Of a stretch of 64,000 bases of DNA, positions 55,448 to 63,501 are shown one piece after another. Every line of letters starts with the position of its first letter. The first letter of the stretch is position 1. Origin of the DNA: Pseudidiomarina terrestris (GTDB lineage Bacteria; Pseudomonadota; Gammaproteobacteria; Enterobacterales; Alteromonadaceae); NCBI RefSeq assembly GCF_030466405.1, contig NZ_JAGGJF010000003.1, forward strand, positions 62,001-126,000. Reading direction: 5' to 3'. A program made the translations under genes and the position numbers. The notes under the pieces were generated by a model. The model saw only the letters and a program-made list of their open reading frames with translations. It was not told where the DNA came from and did not search any database.

Positions 55448-56350
55448 CTAACTTTTCTTGGCAAGTACCACAAACTGCCCGGTAAACTCGGCCACGGGTC
55501 GTTCCCCGTCAAAGACCTGGGATTTGAGATTCACACGCGCATTGTGCCCACTCTCCAGACTGGACAGGTCGCCGTTCATCTCGATTAAGCGCGCCACCGC
55601 TCTGGGTTCGCGGGTGATGGGTTTGTGGTAGTGGATGTTACCATCCGCCAGCACCACCGCTCCTTGCAGTTGGCGTTCGCGCAATTGTAAATGCAGTAAC
55701 CCCCAGCACGTCAAGGTGGCAAGCGAATAAATACTGCCTGCAAACATGGTGCCATGCACATTAATATTGCGCGATAGCAGGGCGTGGGTCTCAAATTCGC
55801 GGCCGGTATACTGGCTGATGCGAATGCCCATGGTCTCGGAGATGGGGATGTCCTCATGCCAGGTGGCCTGCAGTTCCTGGCACCAGTCCGGGCGGTAAAT
55901 GATACGGTTATGTTCGGTCAAGGTCTTACGCAGCTGATGTTCAGCGACCGGGTTGGCGACGGTGTCGGCTTCTTCTATCAGCTGATAGCCACATTTCTGA
56001 TAAAACCCCAGCGTGTTGTCACGGGAATTGATGACAATATGCTTAGCGCCCTCATTGCGGGCCAGCTGCTCCAGCGCGTGGACGATGGCCACACCATGTC
56101 CTTCGCCGCGATGCTCAGGCGCTGAGGCCATAAAGCGGATCTGGCCTTCGTCAGGGTTGTTAAAGTGCACACGACCCACGGCAACGGCAGTGCCGGCGTC
56201 ATTGACGACCATGCGATGGTAGCCGACCTGATCGTACTCATCCTGTTCCGAGCCACGCGGGCGCTGGAAAGGTTCACGCAAAACGCGATAACGCAGATCA
56301 AAATAGGTTTGCCAGTCGTGCTCGCTGGTCGGCGTGATCACCTTATACAT
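55448..56350 (-). CDS. yiiD: GNAT acetyltransferase-hotdog fusion YiiD
   Basis: A 300-residue two-domain protein: GNAT domain at about 1-150 (RFMASAPEHRGEGHGVAIVH acetyl-CoA loop) and a hotdog thioesterase-type domain at about 160-300 (NINVHGTMFAGSIYSLATL). This is the YiiD architecture; in E. coli it has been connected with starting fatty-acid synthesis through malonyl-ACP decarboxylation, and I cannot confirm that role here. It lies three bases after dtd, with yihY before that, a gene order conserved in E. coli. Confidence 0.9.
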   Translation of the reverse strand: MYKVITPTSEHDWQTYFDLRYRVLREPFQRPRGSEQDEYDQVGYHRMVVNDAGTAVAVGRVHFNNPDEGQIRFMASAPEHRGEGHGVAIVHALEQLARNEGAKHIVINSRDNTLGFYQKCGYQLIEEADTVANPVAEHQLRKTLTEHNRIIYRPDWCQELQATWHEDIPISETMGIRISQYTGREFETHALLSRNINVHGTMFAGSIYSLATLTCWGLLHLQLRERQLQGAVVLADGNIHYHKPITREPRAVARLIEMNGDLSSLESGHNARVNLKSQVFDGERPVAEFTGQFVVLAKKS

Positions 56351-56353
56351 AGG

Positions 56354-56800
56354 CTAGCTTTTCTCCGTATCAAGTAAAAAGGTGACGGGACCGTCGTTGG
56401 TCAGCGACACTTGCATGTCGGCCCCAAATTCACCGGTGGCCACGCTAATCCCTAGGGCTTTGAGCTCCTCCACGAATGCCAGATAAAGCGGTTCTGCCTG
56501 GGCAGGCGGAGCAGCACTTGAGAAGCTGGGGCGACGACCGCTATTGGTGTCGGCCGCCAGGGTAAACTGTGACACCACTAAGGCTTCGCCATTATCATCG
56601 CTGAGGCTGAGATTCATTTTATCGTCGGCATCGCTGAACATGCGATATCCGGCGACCCGGGCGGCCAGCTTGCGGGCCACCTGCTCGCTATCAGTCGGGC
56701 TGATGCCAAGCAGAATAAGCAATCCGTGTTGAATGCTGCCGACGGTATTTCCATTTATTTCAACTTGTGCTTTCGTCACCCGTTGCAGTAGCGCTTTCAT
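56354..56800 (-). CDS. dtd: D-aminoacyl-tRNA deacylase Dtd
   Basis: Removes D-amino acids and glycine mischarged to tRNA. The 148-residue protein has the motifs SQFTLAADTNSGRRPSF (Ser-Gln site) and NDGPVTFLLDT (cross-subunit cis-Gly-Pro). ATG 56800 follows GAGGA by five bases. It starts inside the end of yihY (41-base overlap), so the two are probably coupled. Confidence 0.95.
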   Translation of the reverse strand: MKALLQRVTKAQVEINGNTVGSIQHGLLILLGISPTDSEQVARKLAARVAGYRMFSDADDKMNLSLSDDNGEALVVSQFTLAADTNSGRRPSFSSAAPPAQAEPLYLAFVEELKALGISVATGEFGADMQVSLTNDGPVTFLLDTEKS

Positions 56801-57653
56801 CGCTGTCCTCAAAAAACTCTTCAATACTGGCGGTCAGTTCCGCTCCGATTAAAACAATGGTCCAAGATAAGAAAATCCACAGTAACAGAATCGGTATCGC
56901 CGCCAAAGCGCCATAAATTGCCTGATACGAGGGGAATGCTGCAATGTAGGCGGCAAACCCTGCTTTACTGACTTCGAACAAGATTGCCGCAAGCAAGGCG
57001 CCCCAGAAGGCATGGCGGACTTTAACGACGCGATTCGGAAGCATGACATACATCAGCATGAACGCAATCACTGAGGTCACAACGGGAATAAAGCCAAGTA
57101 AGGTGGTACGAAATCCGGACACATAAGTATCGGCGAAAGTGGCCAGAGAAATCAGATAAGAGCTGACCGCCATGCCGGAACCGATGAGGAGTGGGCCTAA
57201 GGTCAGAATCATCCAGTACACGGCCAGCGCGACTGCCACCCGGCGGCGCTTGGTATTGCGCCAGATACGGTTCATGGTGGCATCAATGGTGGAGATCAGG
57301 TTAACCGCCACCACGAACACAAACACCACACCAATGGCAGTCATGTCCGAGACGTTACTGACGAACTCGTTCAGGTAACCGGTGATCTCATCGCCGGAGG
57401 TCGGTAGCAAGTTGGCAAACAGATAGTCTTCCAGTTCCTGACGCAGGGTATCGAACATCGGAAAGGCCGAAAATACTGAGAACATGACCACCAGCAAGGG
57501 TACTAGCGCGAGCATGCTGACAAAGGTCAGATGGCCCGCGATGATGGTGACTTTGTCATCCAGACAGCGTTTTACAAAGTACTTGGCAAACTCGAACGCA
57601 CAGCCAAGGCGCTTGCGCCAGCGTGGCGGTTTTACAGCAGGTTCCTGACTCAT
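56760..57653 (-). CDS. yihY: YihY/UPF0761 family inner-membrane protein
   Basis: Six-helix membrane protein of the YihY family (once misnamed RNase BN), function unknown. In 297 residues: cytoplasmic basic start, AGHLTFVSMLALVPLLVVMF in the first helix region, TIDATMNRIWRNTKRRR near 105, and YQAIYGALAAIPILLLWIFL in the last helices. The C-terminal tail is acidic and Ser/Thr-rich. ATG 57653 follows AGGGA. A longer in-frame reading reaches into the divergent SDR gene and is rejected. Confidence 0.9.
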   Translation of the reverse strand: MSQEPAVKPPRWRKRLGCAFEFAKYFVKRCLDDKVTIIAGHLTFVSMLALVPLLVVMFSVFSAFPMFDTLRQELEDYLFANLLPTSGDEITGYLNEFVSNVSDMTAIGVVFVFVVAVNLISTIDATMNRIWRNTKRRRVAVALAVYWMILTLGPLLIGSGMAVSSYLISLATFADTYVSGFRTTLLGFIPVVTSVIAFMLMYVMLPNRVVKVRHAFWGALLAAILFEVSKAGFAAYIAAFPSYQAIYGALAAIPILLLWIFLSWTIVLIGAELTASIEEFFEDSDESATATGDESTS

Positions 57654-57764
57654 CGGTGTCCCTAATTTGCTTTCATTTGATACTACTATAATCCCAAACC
57701 GCTGCTCTTGCGTAAAGCTAGACAAGGTATTTATGTTTTCGCCGCAATGATTTAAGGAGAAAAA

Positions 57765-58481
57765 ATGACCACAGACGAACAGTCGCATGTGCTTATCATT
57801 GGCGCTTCCGGAGGTGTGGGAAAGGCACTGGTCGAGCATTACCTCAATCAGGATTGGCGCGTCACCGCCTGGAGCCGCAACCCCATTGAGGTGACACATG
57901 ATGCGCTGAGCTGCGTGCAAGTACAAGGTTATCAGCCCGCACAGATTAGCGACGCTCTGGCAGAGCTTGACGATGTGCAGGGCGTGATCAGTACCCTGGG
58001 GGTGCTGCACAATGACGACTTCATGCCGGAAAAACAACTCGATGCAGTGAATGCTGAGCAGCTTCAGGCCTCGTTTCAGGTGAATGCGATATTACCTATC
58101 CTGTTGCTGCAACAGCTGCTGCCGAAGTTGCCGCGCAAACAGCCCGCCTTTTGGGTGCAGCTGAGCGCCAAAGTGGGCAGCATTACCGATAACTATCTGG
58201 GCGGCTGGTACAGTTACCGGGCCAGCAAAGCGGCGTTGAATATGTTGCTGAAAACGGCGTCCGTTGAATTGGGCCGGAGTCACAAAAAGCTGGTGATTGC
58301 CGCCATCCATCCCGGCACGACGGATACGCAATTATCCAAGCCGTTCCAGGAGCGGCTGCCGCAAGATAAGCTCTATAGCCCGGCCAAGTCCGCCAGTCGC
58401 ATCGCTGCGGTGATTGCAGATTTAACTACGGACGATAGTGGCAAACTGCTACACTGGGACGGAACCGAATTACCCTATTAG
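57765..58481 (+). CDS. Short-chain dehydrogenase/reductase (CsgA-like SDR)
   Basis: NAD(P)-dependent oxidoreductase, 238 residues. The Rossmann loop GASGGVGKALVEHYL lies near residue 14, the catalytic Tyr-Lys in YSYRASKAALNML near 150, and HPGTTDT near 185, as in SDRs related to CsgA and eukaryotic carbonyl reductases. Substrate unknown. The ATG follows AAGGAG by five bases. First gene of a run of four close same-strand genes (SDR, DUF2959, FMN reductase, MgtC-like); a possible -10 TATAAT lies at 57687-57692. Confidence 0.85.
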   Translation: MTTDEQSHVLIIGASGGVGKALVEHYLNQDWRVTAWSRNPIEVTHDALSCVQVQGYQPAQISDALAELDDVQGVISTLGVLHNDDFMPEKQLDAVNAEQLQASFQVNAILPILLLQQLLPKLPRKQPAFWVQLSAKVGSITDNYLGGWYSYRASKAALNMLLKTASVELGRSHKKLVIAAIHPGTTDTQLSKPFQERLPQDKLYSPAKSASRIAAVIADLTTDDSGKLLHWDGTELPY

Positions 58482-58492
58482 GAGGATCCGCC

Positions 58493-59137
58493 ATGCGATG
58501 GTTAGCAGTAGCAGCGATGGTATTGACTGTGGCCGGTTGCCAGAGTGCGTATTACGGCGCAATGGAAAAAGTAGGTGTACACAAACGCGATATCTTAGTC
58601 GACCGCGTGGACGATGCGCGTGATGCCCAGGCGGATGCGCAGGAAGAATTCAAATCGGCATTGCAACGGCTGGATGAAATGCTGCAGCTTGATGGTGGCG
58701 AAATCGAAGCCCAGTACAACAAGCTTAACGACGATTATGAAGCCAGTAAGGCAGCCGCGGAACGGGTTTATGACCGCATTGAGGCCATTGACAGTGTCGC
58801 TCAGGATCTCTTTGATGAGTGGGCTGATGAGCTAGACGAATACAGTAATGATAGCTTGCGCAGGCAGAGTGAACGCTCACTGCGTGAGACGCAACGGCGC
58901 TACGCGAGCTTATTGCAAAGCATGGAGCGCGCCGCTGCCACCATGGATCCAGTATTGGACAAACTACAAGATAATGTGTTGTATTTGAAACATAATCTGA
59001 ACGCTGCAGCAGTGGATGCGATTCGCGGTGAGTACCGCAGCTTGCAAACCGATGTCGCCGAACTGATCGAAGAAATGGAAGTCGCCATCGCAGAATCTGA
59101 TGCCTTTATACAAGCTATGCAGGAGGGACGAGAATGA
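58493..59137 (+). CDS. DUF2959 coiled-coil lipoprotein
   Basis: A 214-residue protein of the DUF2959 family, unknown function, found in Vibrio, Shewanella and relatives. A signal peptide ends in the lipobox VAGC (Cys-16). The rest is almost wholly helical and charged, with long heptad-like stretches (KSALQRLDEMLQLDGGEIEA, RSLQTDVAELIEEMEVAIAE), so an elongated coiled coil anchored in the envelope is likely. It overlaps the next gene by four bases (ATGA). Confidence 0.85.
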   Translation: MRWLAVAAMVLTVAGCQSAYYGAMEKVGVHKRDILVDRVDDARDAQADAQEEFKSALQRLDEMLQLDGGEIEAQYNKLNDDYEASKAAAERVYDRIEAIDSVAQDLFDEWADELDEYSNDSLRRQSERSLRETQRRYASLLQSMERAAATMDPVLDKLQDNVLYLKHNLNAAAVDAIRGEYRSLQTDVAELIEEMEVAIAESDAFIQAMQEGRE

Positions 59138-59646
59138 GTTTATTGATTATTGCTGGAAGCAGCCGTAAGGCTTCAATCAATCGCCGTTTACAAGAACGTT
59201 TAGCTGAAGTTGCTGAAAGTAATGGTGTGCAATGCTACATGTATCCACCAGCAGAACTCGACGCACCCATTTATAACGGTGATTACGAAGACGAGAACGG
59301 CGTGCCGAGCAATATACAGAAGCTGGCAACGGCGGTGAAAGAGGCGAGTAAAATCATCGTGGTCACCCCGGAGTATAATTCTTCAATCCCGCCGCTTCTG
59401 AAAAACGCGATCGACTGGAGCTCGCGTCTGGATACCAATCCATGGGCCGGCAAAACCGTACTGTTAGCTGGCGCTTCGCCGGGTCAGTTCGGTGCGATTC
59501 GCTCGATGAACGATTTGCGCGGCGTGTTCTGTAATCTGGACGCGTGGGTTGCCCCTGCGGTCGCCAGTATTGCGAAAACCGATGCCGATAAAATTGCCGA
59601 ACTGGATACTGATTTTCTCAGTAAGTTTATGCGTCAGGGAGACTGA
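59134..59646 (+). CDS. NADPH-dependent FMN reductase family protein
   Basis: Flavodoxin-like reductase of 170 residues. GSSRKASINRRL near residue 8 binds the FMN phosphate, and VVTPEYNSSIPPLLKNAIDW near 75 is the family signature; GASPGQFGAIRS near 115 completes the site. It may reduce quinones, azo dyes or metals; the true substrate is unknown. It overlaps the DUF2959 gene and lies two bases before the MgtC-like gene. Confidence 0.9.
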   Translation: MSLLIIAGSSRKASINRRLQERLAEVAESNGVQCYMYPPAELDAPIYNGDYEDENGVPSNIQKLATAVKEASKIIVVTPEYNSSIPPLLKNAIDWSSRLDTNPWAGKTVLLAGASPGQFGAIRSMNDLRGVFCNLDAWVAPAVASIAKTDADKIAELDTDFLSKFMRQGD

Positions 59647-59648
59647 AA

Positions 59649-60152
59649 ATGACCATGGATTGGGCTGCATTGCTGAACATCACGCCTTACAGCTGGGATG
59701 CCATCGGGACTGCGTTGTTTTGCGGGACCCTGGTTGGGCTTGAGCGGCAAATGCGCGGCAAGCCCGTGGGCATCCGCACCTCTTCTTTGATCACCTTAGG
59801 TACCTATTTATTCATTGTGGGTGCCAGTTCCATCATGACTGACGCCACTGATCCATCGCGTATTATCGGCCAGGTCATCACTGGTATCGGCTTCCTCGGC
59901 GCTGGTGTCATGCTGGCCCGCGACGGCATCGTGGTTGGCGTCACCTCGGCGGCAACCATTTGGGTGTTGGCCTCCGTTGGCGTGGCTATTGGCTTAGGTC
60001 ATTTGGCAGTGGCGATGAAGCTGTCGGTGGTGGTGGTTGGCGTGTTATTCGGCGTCGACATACTGGAAGACTATTTTCAATCGCTCACCAGGGGTGTGCA
60101 TCATAAGTACAAAGGTTGGAAAAAAAGCATTCGCAAGGACAAGCAGGGCTAA
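59649..60152 (+). CDS. MgtC/SapB family inner-membrane protein
   Basis: A 167-residue membrane protein with the MgtC core: LVGLERQMRGKPVGIRTSSL near residue 30, then GIGFLGAGVMLARDG and VTSAATIWVLASVGVAIGLG. There are about five helices and a basic C-terminal tail (KYKGWKKSIRKDK). The C-terminal ACT-like domain of Salmonella MgtC is missing, so this is the short SapB-type. Role uncertain; homologues affect Mg2+ limitation and F-ATPase activity. The ATG follows AGGGAG by seven bases. Confidence 0.88.
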   Translation: MTMDWAALLNITPYSWDAIGTALFCGTLVGLERQMRGKPVGIRTSSLITLGTYLFIVGASSIMTDATDPSRIIGQVITGIGFLGAGVMLARDGIVVGVTSAATIWVLASVGVAIGLGHLAVAMKLSVVVVGVLFGVDILEDYFQSLTRGVHHKYKGWKKSIRKDKQG

Positions 60153-60164
60153 GCACCCTGCTTG
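60140..60164. repeat. Nine-base stem-loop on the interlocked stops of the MgtC-like gene and acrR
   Basis: CAAGCAGGG-CTAAGCA-CCCTGCTTG forms a perfect stem; the loop holds the shared CTAA of the convergent stop codons. No U-tract follows on either strand. Confidence 0.6.
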
Positions 60165-60772
60165 CTAATCCCGCGCAGATAATTGTCGAGTCCACTGCGC
60201 GCAGCCGTCATCAAATCAAAGTACTGGGTATCCAGTAGCCAGTTATAAAACAAACCATCAATCAGTCCGAACATGCTGATCACCGTCAGACGCGGGTCAA
60301 GATCAGCAGCGACCGAACCCTGCGCTTGCGCCTGCTCGACCAGCTTCACGCACTCATCAATACACTCATTGCGACCACTCAGATGGCGCAAGTGAATAGG
60401 TAGTGTATCTTCAACGTATTCGCACTTATGGCAGAGAATATTAACCAATGCCTGCATGTGCGGATCGTTTTGCACCTGATGCACGATATTTAGACAACGC
60501 TCACGAAGCTGGTGCAATGGAGCGTTTTCGTGCTCCTTGCGCAATTCATCGCGCATCTCATCCACGGGTAAACTGACCCGCTCCATCAAGGCATGGATCA
60601 GGTCCAGTTTGTTCTCAAAATGATGGTAGATCGCCCCACGCGTAACCCCCGCGGCTTCTGCGACTTGCATCATCGAGGTATTGGAAACCCCGCGCTCACT
60701 GAATAAACGCTCAGCCGCATCAAGCAACTCGTTACGAGTCGTTAGCGCATCCGCTTTTGTACGTCGAACCAC
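60149..60772 (-). CDS. acrR: AcrR-type TetR-family repressor
   Basis: TetR-family repressor of the AcrR/TtgR type, normally controlling an RND multidrug pump. The 207-residue protein begins MVRRTKADALTTRNELLDAA from a GTG at 60772 (family start MARKTKAEA), with the helix-turn-helix VAEAAGVTRGAIYHHFENK near 35-55 and a helical ligand domain. A match to the AcrR operator lies 50 bases upstream. No efflux genes adjoin it: the next gene on the other side is DUF3081, so the target must lie elsewhere or has been lost. Confidence 0.85.
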   Translation of the reverse strand: MVRRTKADALTTRNELLDAAERLFSERGVSNTSMMQVAEAAGVTRGAIYHHFENKLDLIHALMERVSLPVDEMRDELRKEHENAPLHQLRERCLNIVHQVQNDPHMQALVNILCHKCEYVEDTLPIHLRHLSGRNECIDECVKLVEQAQAQGSVAADLDPRLTVISMFGLIDGLFYNWLLDTQYFDLMTAARSGLDNYLRGISKQGA

Positions 60773-60819
60773 ATTCCACCTCAACTTAGACAACTCGCCC
60801 ACATTATACCCGATCACAA

Positions 60820-60842
60820 TCAAACATTCATGTATGTATGTA
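60820..60842. promoter_or_regulatory. AcrR-type operator
   Basis: The minus strand reads TACATACATACATGAATGTTTG, close to the E. coli AcrR operator (TACATACATT...GAATGTATGTA). It lies upstream of acrR, so autoregulation is likely. Confidence 0.7.
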
Positions 60843-60846
60843 TAAG

Positions 60847-60882
60847 AAAGGGCAGCCCTTAAAATAGGAAGGGCTGCCCTTT
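60847..60882. terminator. Terminator-like 14-base stem-loop between acrR and DUF3081
   Basis: AAAGGGCAGCCCTT and AAGGGCTGCCCTTT pair perfectly around an eight-base loop, with short T-rich tails on both sides. No gene ends near it on either strand: acrR leads away on the left and DUF3081 begins 84 bases to the right. It may be left from a lost gene, end a small RNA, or attenuate transcription from the AcrR-controlled region. Confidence 0.55.
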
Positions 60883-60965
60883 CTTTGGGTGGGGATTGCG
60901 GTTGTAATTGGCGGGCAAAGGCCGCACATTATGGGTATACTGAAAAAAAACCGAGGAGTACGCTC

Positions 60966-61262
60966 ATGAAAAACGAAATCGATCAAAGATTAGTTCTCGA
61001 CGCTTATGAGAAAATCCACGAGCACGGCAAGGCCGAGCAGGGTAAGCACTCGCTGGAAGGTATCACCGCCTATACAGATCACGACGGCTACACGGTCTTC
61101 CTCGAGGGGCATAACGTGCAAATGCGTCTGGAGTTCCATAACAAATACCATTTAGATTACAGCACAACCCGTGATTACGATTTATTCATGCGCAAGCTGG
61201 AACAGATCAGCCGGGATTATCATAAGCCTGGGCGCGCTGATCCAGAGGAAGAGCATCATTGA
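60966..61262 (+). CDS. DUF3081 family protein
   Basis: A 98-residue soluble protein that fits the DUF3081 family of Vibrio and Alteromonadales, function unknown. Visible features: MKNEIDQRLVLDAYEKIHEHG at the start (less the last residue), a central YTDHDGYTVFLEG segment, LEFHNKYHLDY, and a His/Glu-rich tail. ATG 60966 follows GAGGAG by seven bases. The stop overlaps the TTG start of the next gene. Confidence 0.75.
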   Translation: MKNEIDQRLVLDAYEKIHEHGKAEQGKHSLEGITAYTDHDGYTVFLEGHNVQMRLEFHNKYHLDYSTTRDYDLFMRKLEQISRDYHKPGRADPEEEHH

Positions 61263-61930
61263 GTACTAAGCCAGTTAGTCGCAAGAAAGCCTACAGTATT
61301 GCCGAAGAGGTCGCGCACGCCATCACCCACGGTGTTGGCGCCGTGGCCAGTATCGTCGGTCTGGTCGTGATGATCTTATGGTCAGCGGCTTACGGGGACA
61401 CCTGGCACATCGTCAGTGTCAGCATCTACGGTGCTAGCCTGATTTTGCTGTACACCGCATCAACCCTTTATCACGCCTTTCCGTGGCCGCGAATTAAGTC
61501 GTTCTTCCAACACATCGATCATGCCGCAATTTATTTTCTAATTGCCGGAACCTACACGCCTTTTGCGCTCATTAATTTGCGTGGGCCCTGGGGTTGGACC
61601 CTGCTTGGGGTGGTCTGGGGCATCGCGATTGTTGGTGTTATTCTCGAACTGTCGTTAAGCGAGCGCAAAAAGTGGCTCTCATTAAGCCTGTATCTCGGCT
61701 TAGGCTGGATGGCAGTCGTCGCCATTAAACCTATGATTACCCATGTCGAAGTGGGCGGTTTAATGCTGCTTCTGGCGGGCGGACTGGCCTATAGTCTGGG
61801 CGTCATTTTCTACGTCTGGAAATCCTTGAAATACCACCACGCTATCTGGCATATGTTTGTACTCGCCGGCAGCGTGCTGCATTTCTTTTCCATCTTCTAT
61901 TATGTGTTGCCCCATCCGGATCTTATCTAG
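61259..61930 (+). CDS. Hemolysin III/PAQR family membrane protein (TrhA-like)
   Basis: Seven-helix inner-membrane protein of 223 residues. Metal-binding and family residues are seen in AEEVAHAITHGVGA near 15, LYTASTLYHAFPW near 65, FFQHIDHAAIYFLIAGTYTPF near 85 (less one residue), and KYHHAIWHMFVLAGSVLHFF near the end. In E. coli TrhA affects membrane energetics and lipid balance; despite the family name, haemolysis is unlikely. It starts with TTG overlapping the upstream stop; no ATG occurs before the conserved region. Confidence 0.85.
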   Translation: MSTKPVSRKKAYSIAEEVAHAITHGVGAVASIVGLVVMILWSAAYGDTWHIVSVSIYGASLILLYTASTLYHAFPWPRIKSFFQHIDHAAIYFLIAGTYTPFALINLRGPWGWTLLGVVWGIAIVGVILELSLSERKKWLSLSLYLGLGWMAVVAIKPMITHVEVGGLMLLLAGGLAYSLGVIFYVWKSLKYHHAIWHMFVLAGSVLHFFSIFYYVLPHPDLI

Positions 61931-61932
61931 TC

Positions 61933-63501
61933 ATGCTGGTCCCGGTTAATCTGAAACTGCGCTGGTTTGCGATTTACGCGGGATTTGGCTTGCTGCTATC
62001 GTTGATCATCACCGCGGTTTTGACTCAGGTCGCGACCCGACAGATTGAGGAACAGGTAGGTACCAGTCTGGCCCACGTCGCCGAACAAATGGCGCACCAA
62101 CTGGAAGAGGGAATGTTCGAGCGCCTGCGGGACTTGCAAACAGCCGCCAAACTCATCGAAGTACCGGAAACGGGCGCGCAGCAAGAGCGGCTGGAACAAC
62201 TGATTCAGGCGCTCTATTCCAGTTATGAGAATTACGCATGGTTGGGTATTACCTCAGCCGACGGCGAGGTCTTGATTAGCTCAAACAACGTTCTGGAAGG
62301 CGCTGATGTTAGTGCCCGCCCCTGGTTTCAGGGCGCCATGCAGAATCCGTACTTTATTGGCGACGTCCACGGTGCGTTGCTACTGGAGAGCATTCTTAAC
62401 CCTGATGGCGCGGAGCCATTGCGTTTCGTTGATGTTGCGGTGCCACTGAAACGTCCTGATGGCAGTATCTGGGGTGTCTTGGGTAGCCATTTGAATTGGG
62501 CTTGGGTACAGGAACTCGAACGTGTGGCCAAGCGTGGCTTATTCGATTTGCCAGAAGCCGAGATTATTATTGTGAGCTCTGAAGGTCAGGTGCTGCTTGG
62601 CCCAAAAGTTAACGATGACGGCCGGTTGCAACTGCGGCTCAGTGAGGCGGTAGCACGGCAGGGTCACGGCCTGCAGCAATGGCCAGACGGTGCAGAATAT
62701 GTGGTCGGTTTAGCTGTTACCCGGGAGCGGCAGGCTTATAAAGGGCCAGAGTGGCAAGTCTGGGTACGCGAGCCAGCAACTGAGGCGTTTAAACCCGTGC
62801 GCGAGTTGCGTTGGCAAGCGGTTTGGATTGGCTTAGCGGTTGCTCTTTGTTTTGCTGGTATTGGTTGGCTCAGCGCCGGACGTATCGCACGACCTTACGC
62901 CGATATCAGCTCAAAGTTGGAGCACGAAGTCGCCAGTCGCACCGAGGAATTACGACGCACCAATGAGAAACTCGAACGGCTGGCAACCACCGATAGCTTA
63001 ACGGGTTTGTTAAATCGACGGGCGTTGATTAAGCAAGCAAAACAGCTGCGAAAGCGCGCTGATCGGCACGGGCAAAATATTGCCGTAGTGATGATAGATC
63101 TGGATAACTTTAAGAAAGTGAATGACAGTTATGGCCACAGTGTTGGCGATAAGGTTTTAAAAAAACTGGCGAAGCTGGCAGGGAAACTGGTTCGCGAGGT
63201 GGATATCGTCGCACGATCTGGCGGGGAAGAATTTACCCTGGTGCTCGACGGCAGCGATGAGAAAAATGCCAAAGCGGTGACGCAACGGCTCGCAAAACAG
63301 TTACGGGAAGCTGAATTCAGCGCTGATGGAGAAACATTTACCGTCACCCTGAGTGCGGGCGTGGCCAGTTGGTCCTCAGACCAGGAGTTCGAAATCGTCA
63401 TGGATAAGGCGGACGAGCTGCTTTACGAAGCGAAAGAAAAAGGCCGCGACTGTGTGGTCGCGGCCTTTGAATCTGAGTTGAACACCGAGGAAGCAGATTA
63501 A
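61933..63501 (+). CDS. Diguanylate cyclase with periplasmic Cache-type sensor
   Basis: Makes cyclic di-GMP. In 522 residues: membrane helix at about 10-32, a periplasmic sensor of dCache type (about 35-285; WLGITSADGEVLISSNN, RPWFQGAMQNPYFIG), a second helix at about 293-312, a coiled coil, and a GGDEF domain (about 345-515). The active site is SGGEEF, and the product-inhibition I-site RxxD is kept as REVD before it, so an active, feedback-controlled enzyme is expected. It starts two bases after the hemolysin III-like gene with no clear Shine-Dalgarno, so it may depend on coupling. It overlaps typA tail-to-tail by four bases. Confidence 0.92.
   Translation: MLVPVNLKLRWFAIYAGFGLLLSLIITAVLTQVATRQIEEQVGTSLAHVAEQMAHQLEEGMFERLRDLQTAAKLIEVPETGAQQERLEQLIQALYSSYENYAWLGITSADGEVLISSNNVLEGADVSARPWFQGAMQNPYFIGDVHGALLLESILNPDGAEPLRFVDVAVPLKRPDGSIWGVLGSHLNWAWVQELERVAKRGLFDLPEAEIIIVSSEGQVLLGPKVNDDGRLQLRLSEAVARQGHGLQQWPDGAEYVVGLAVTRERQAYKGPEWQVWVREPATEAFKPVRELRWQAVWIGLAVALCFAGIGWLSAGRIARPYADISSKLEHEVASRTEELRRTNEKLERLATTDSLTGLLNRRALIKQAKQLRKRADRHGQNIAVVMIDLDNFKKVNDSYGHSVGDKVLKKLAKLAGKLVREVDIVARSGGEEFTLVLDGSDEKNAKAVTQRLAKQLREAEFSADGETFTVTLSAGVASWSSDQEFEIVMDKADELLYEAKEKGRDCVVAAFESELNTEEAD
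63432..63468 (-). terminator. Terminator of typA inside the cyclase coding sequence
   Basis: On the minus strand AAAGGCCGCGAC pairs with GTCGCGGCCTTT around a six-base loop and is followed by TTTTTCTTTCG. It lies 30 bases after the typA stop, wholly within the last 70 bases of the convergent cyclase gene, where it encodes KGRDCVVAAF. Confidence 0.85.
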
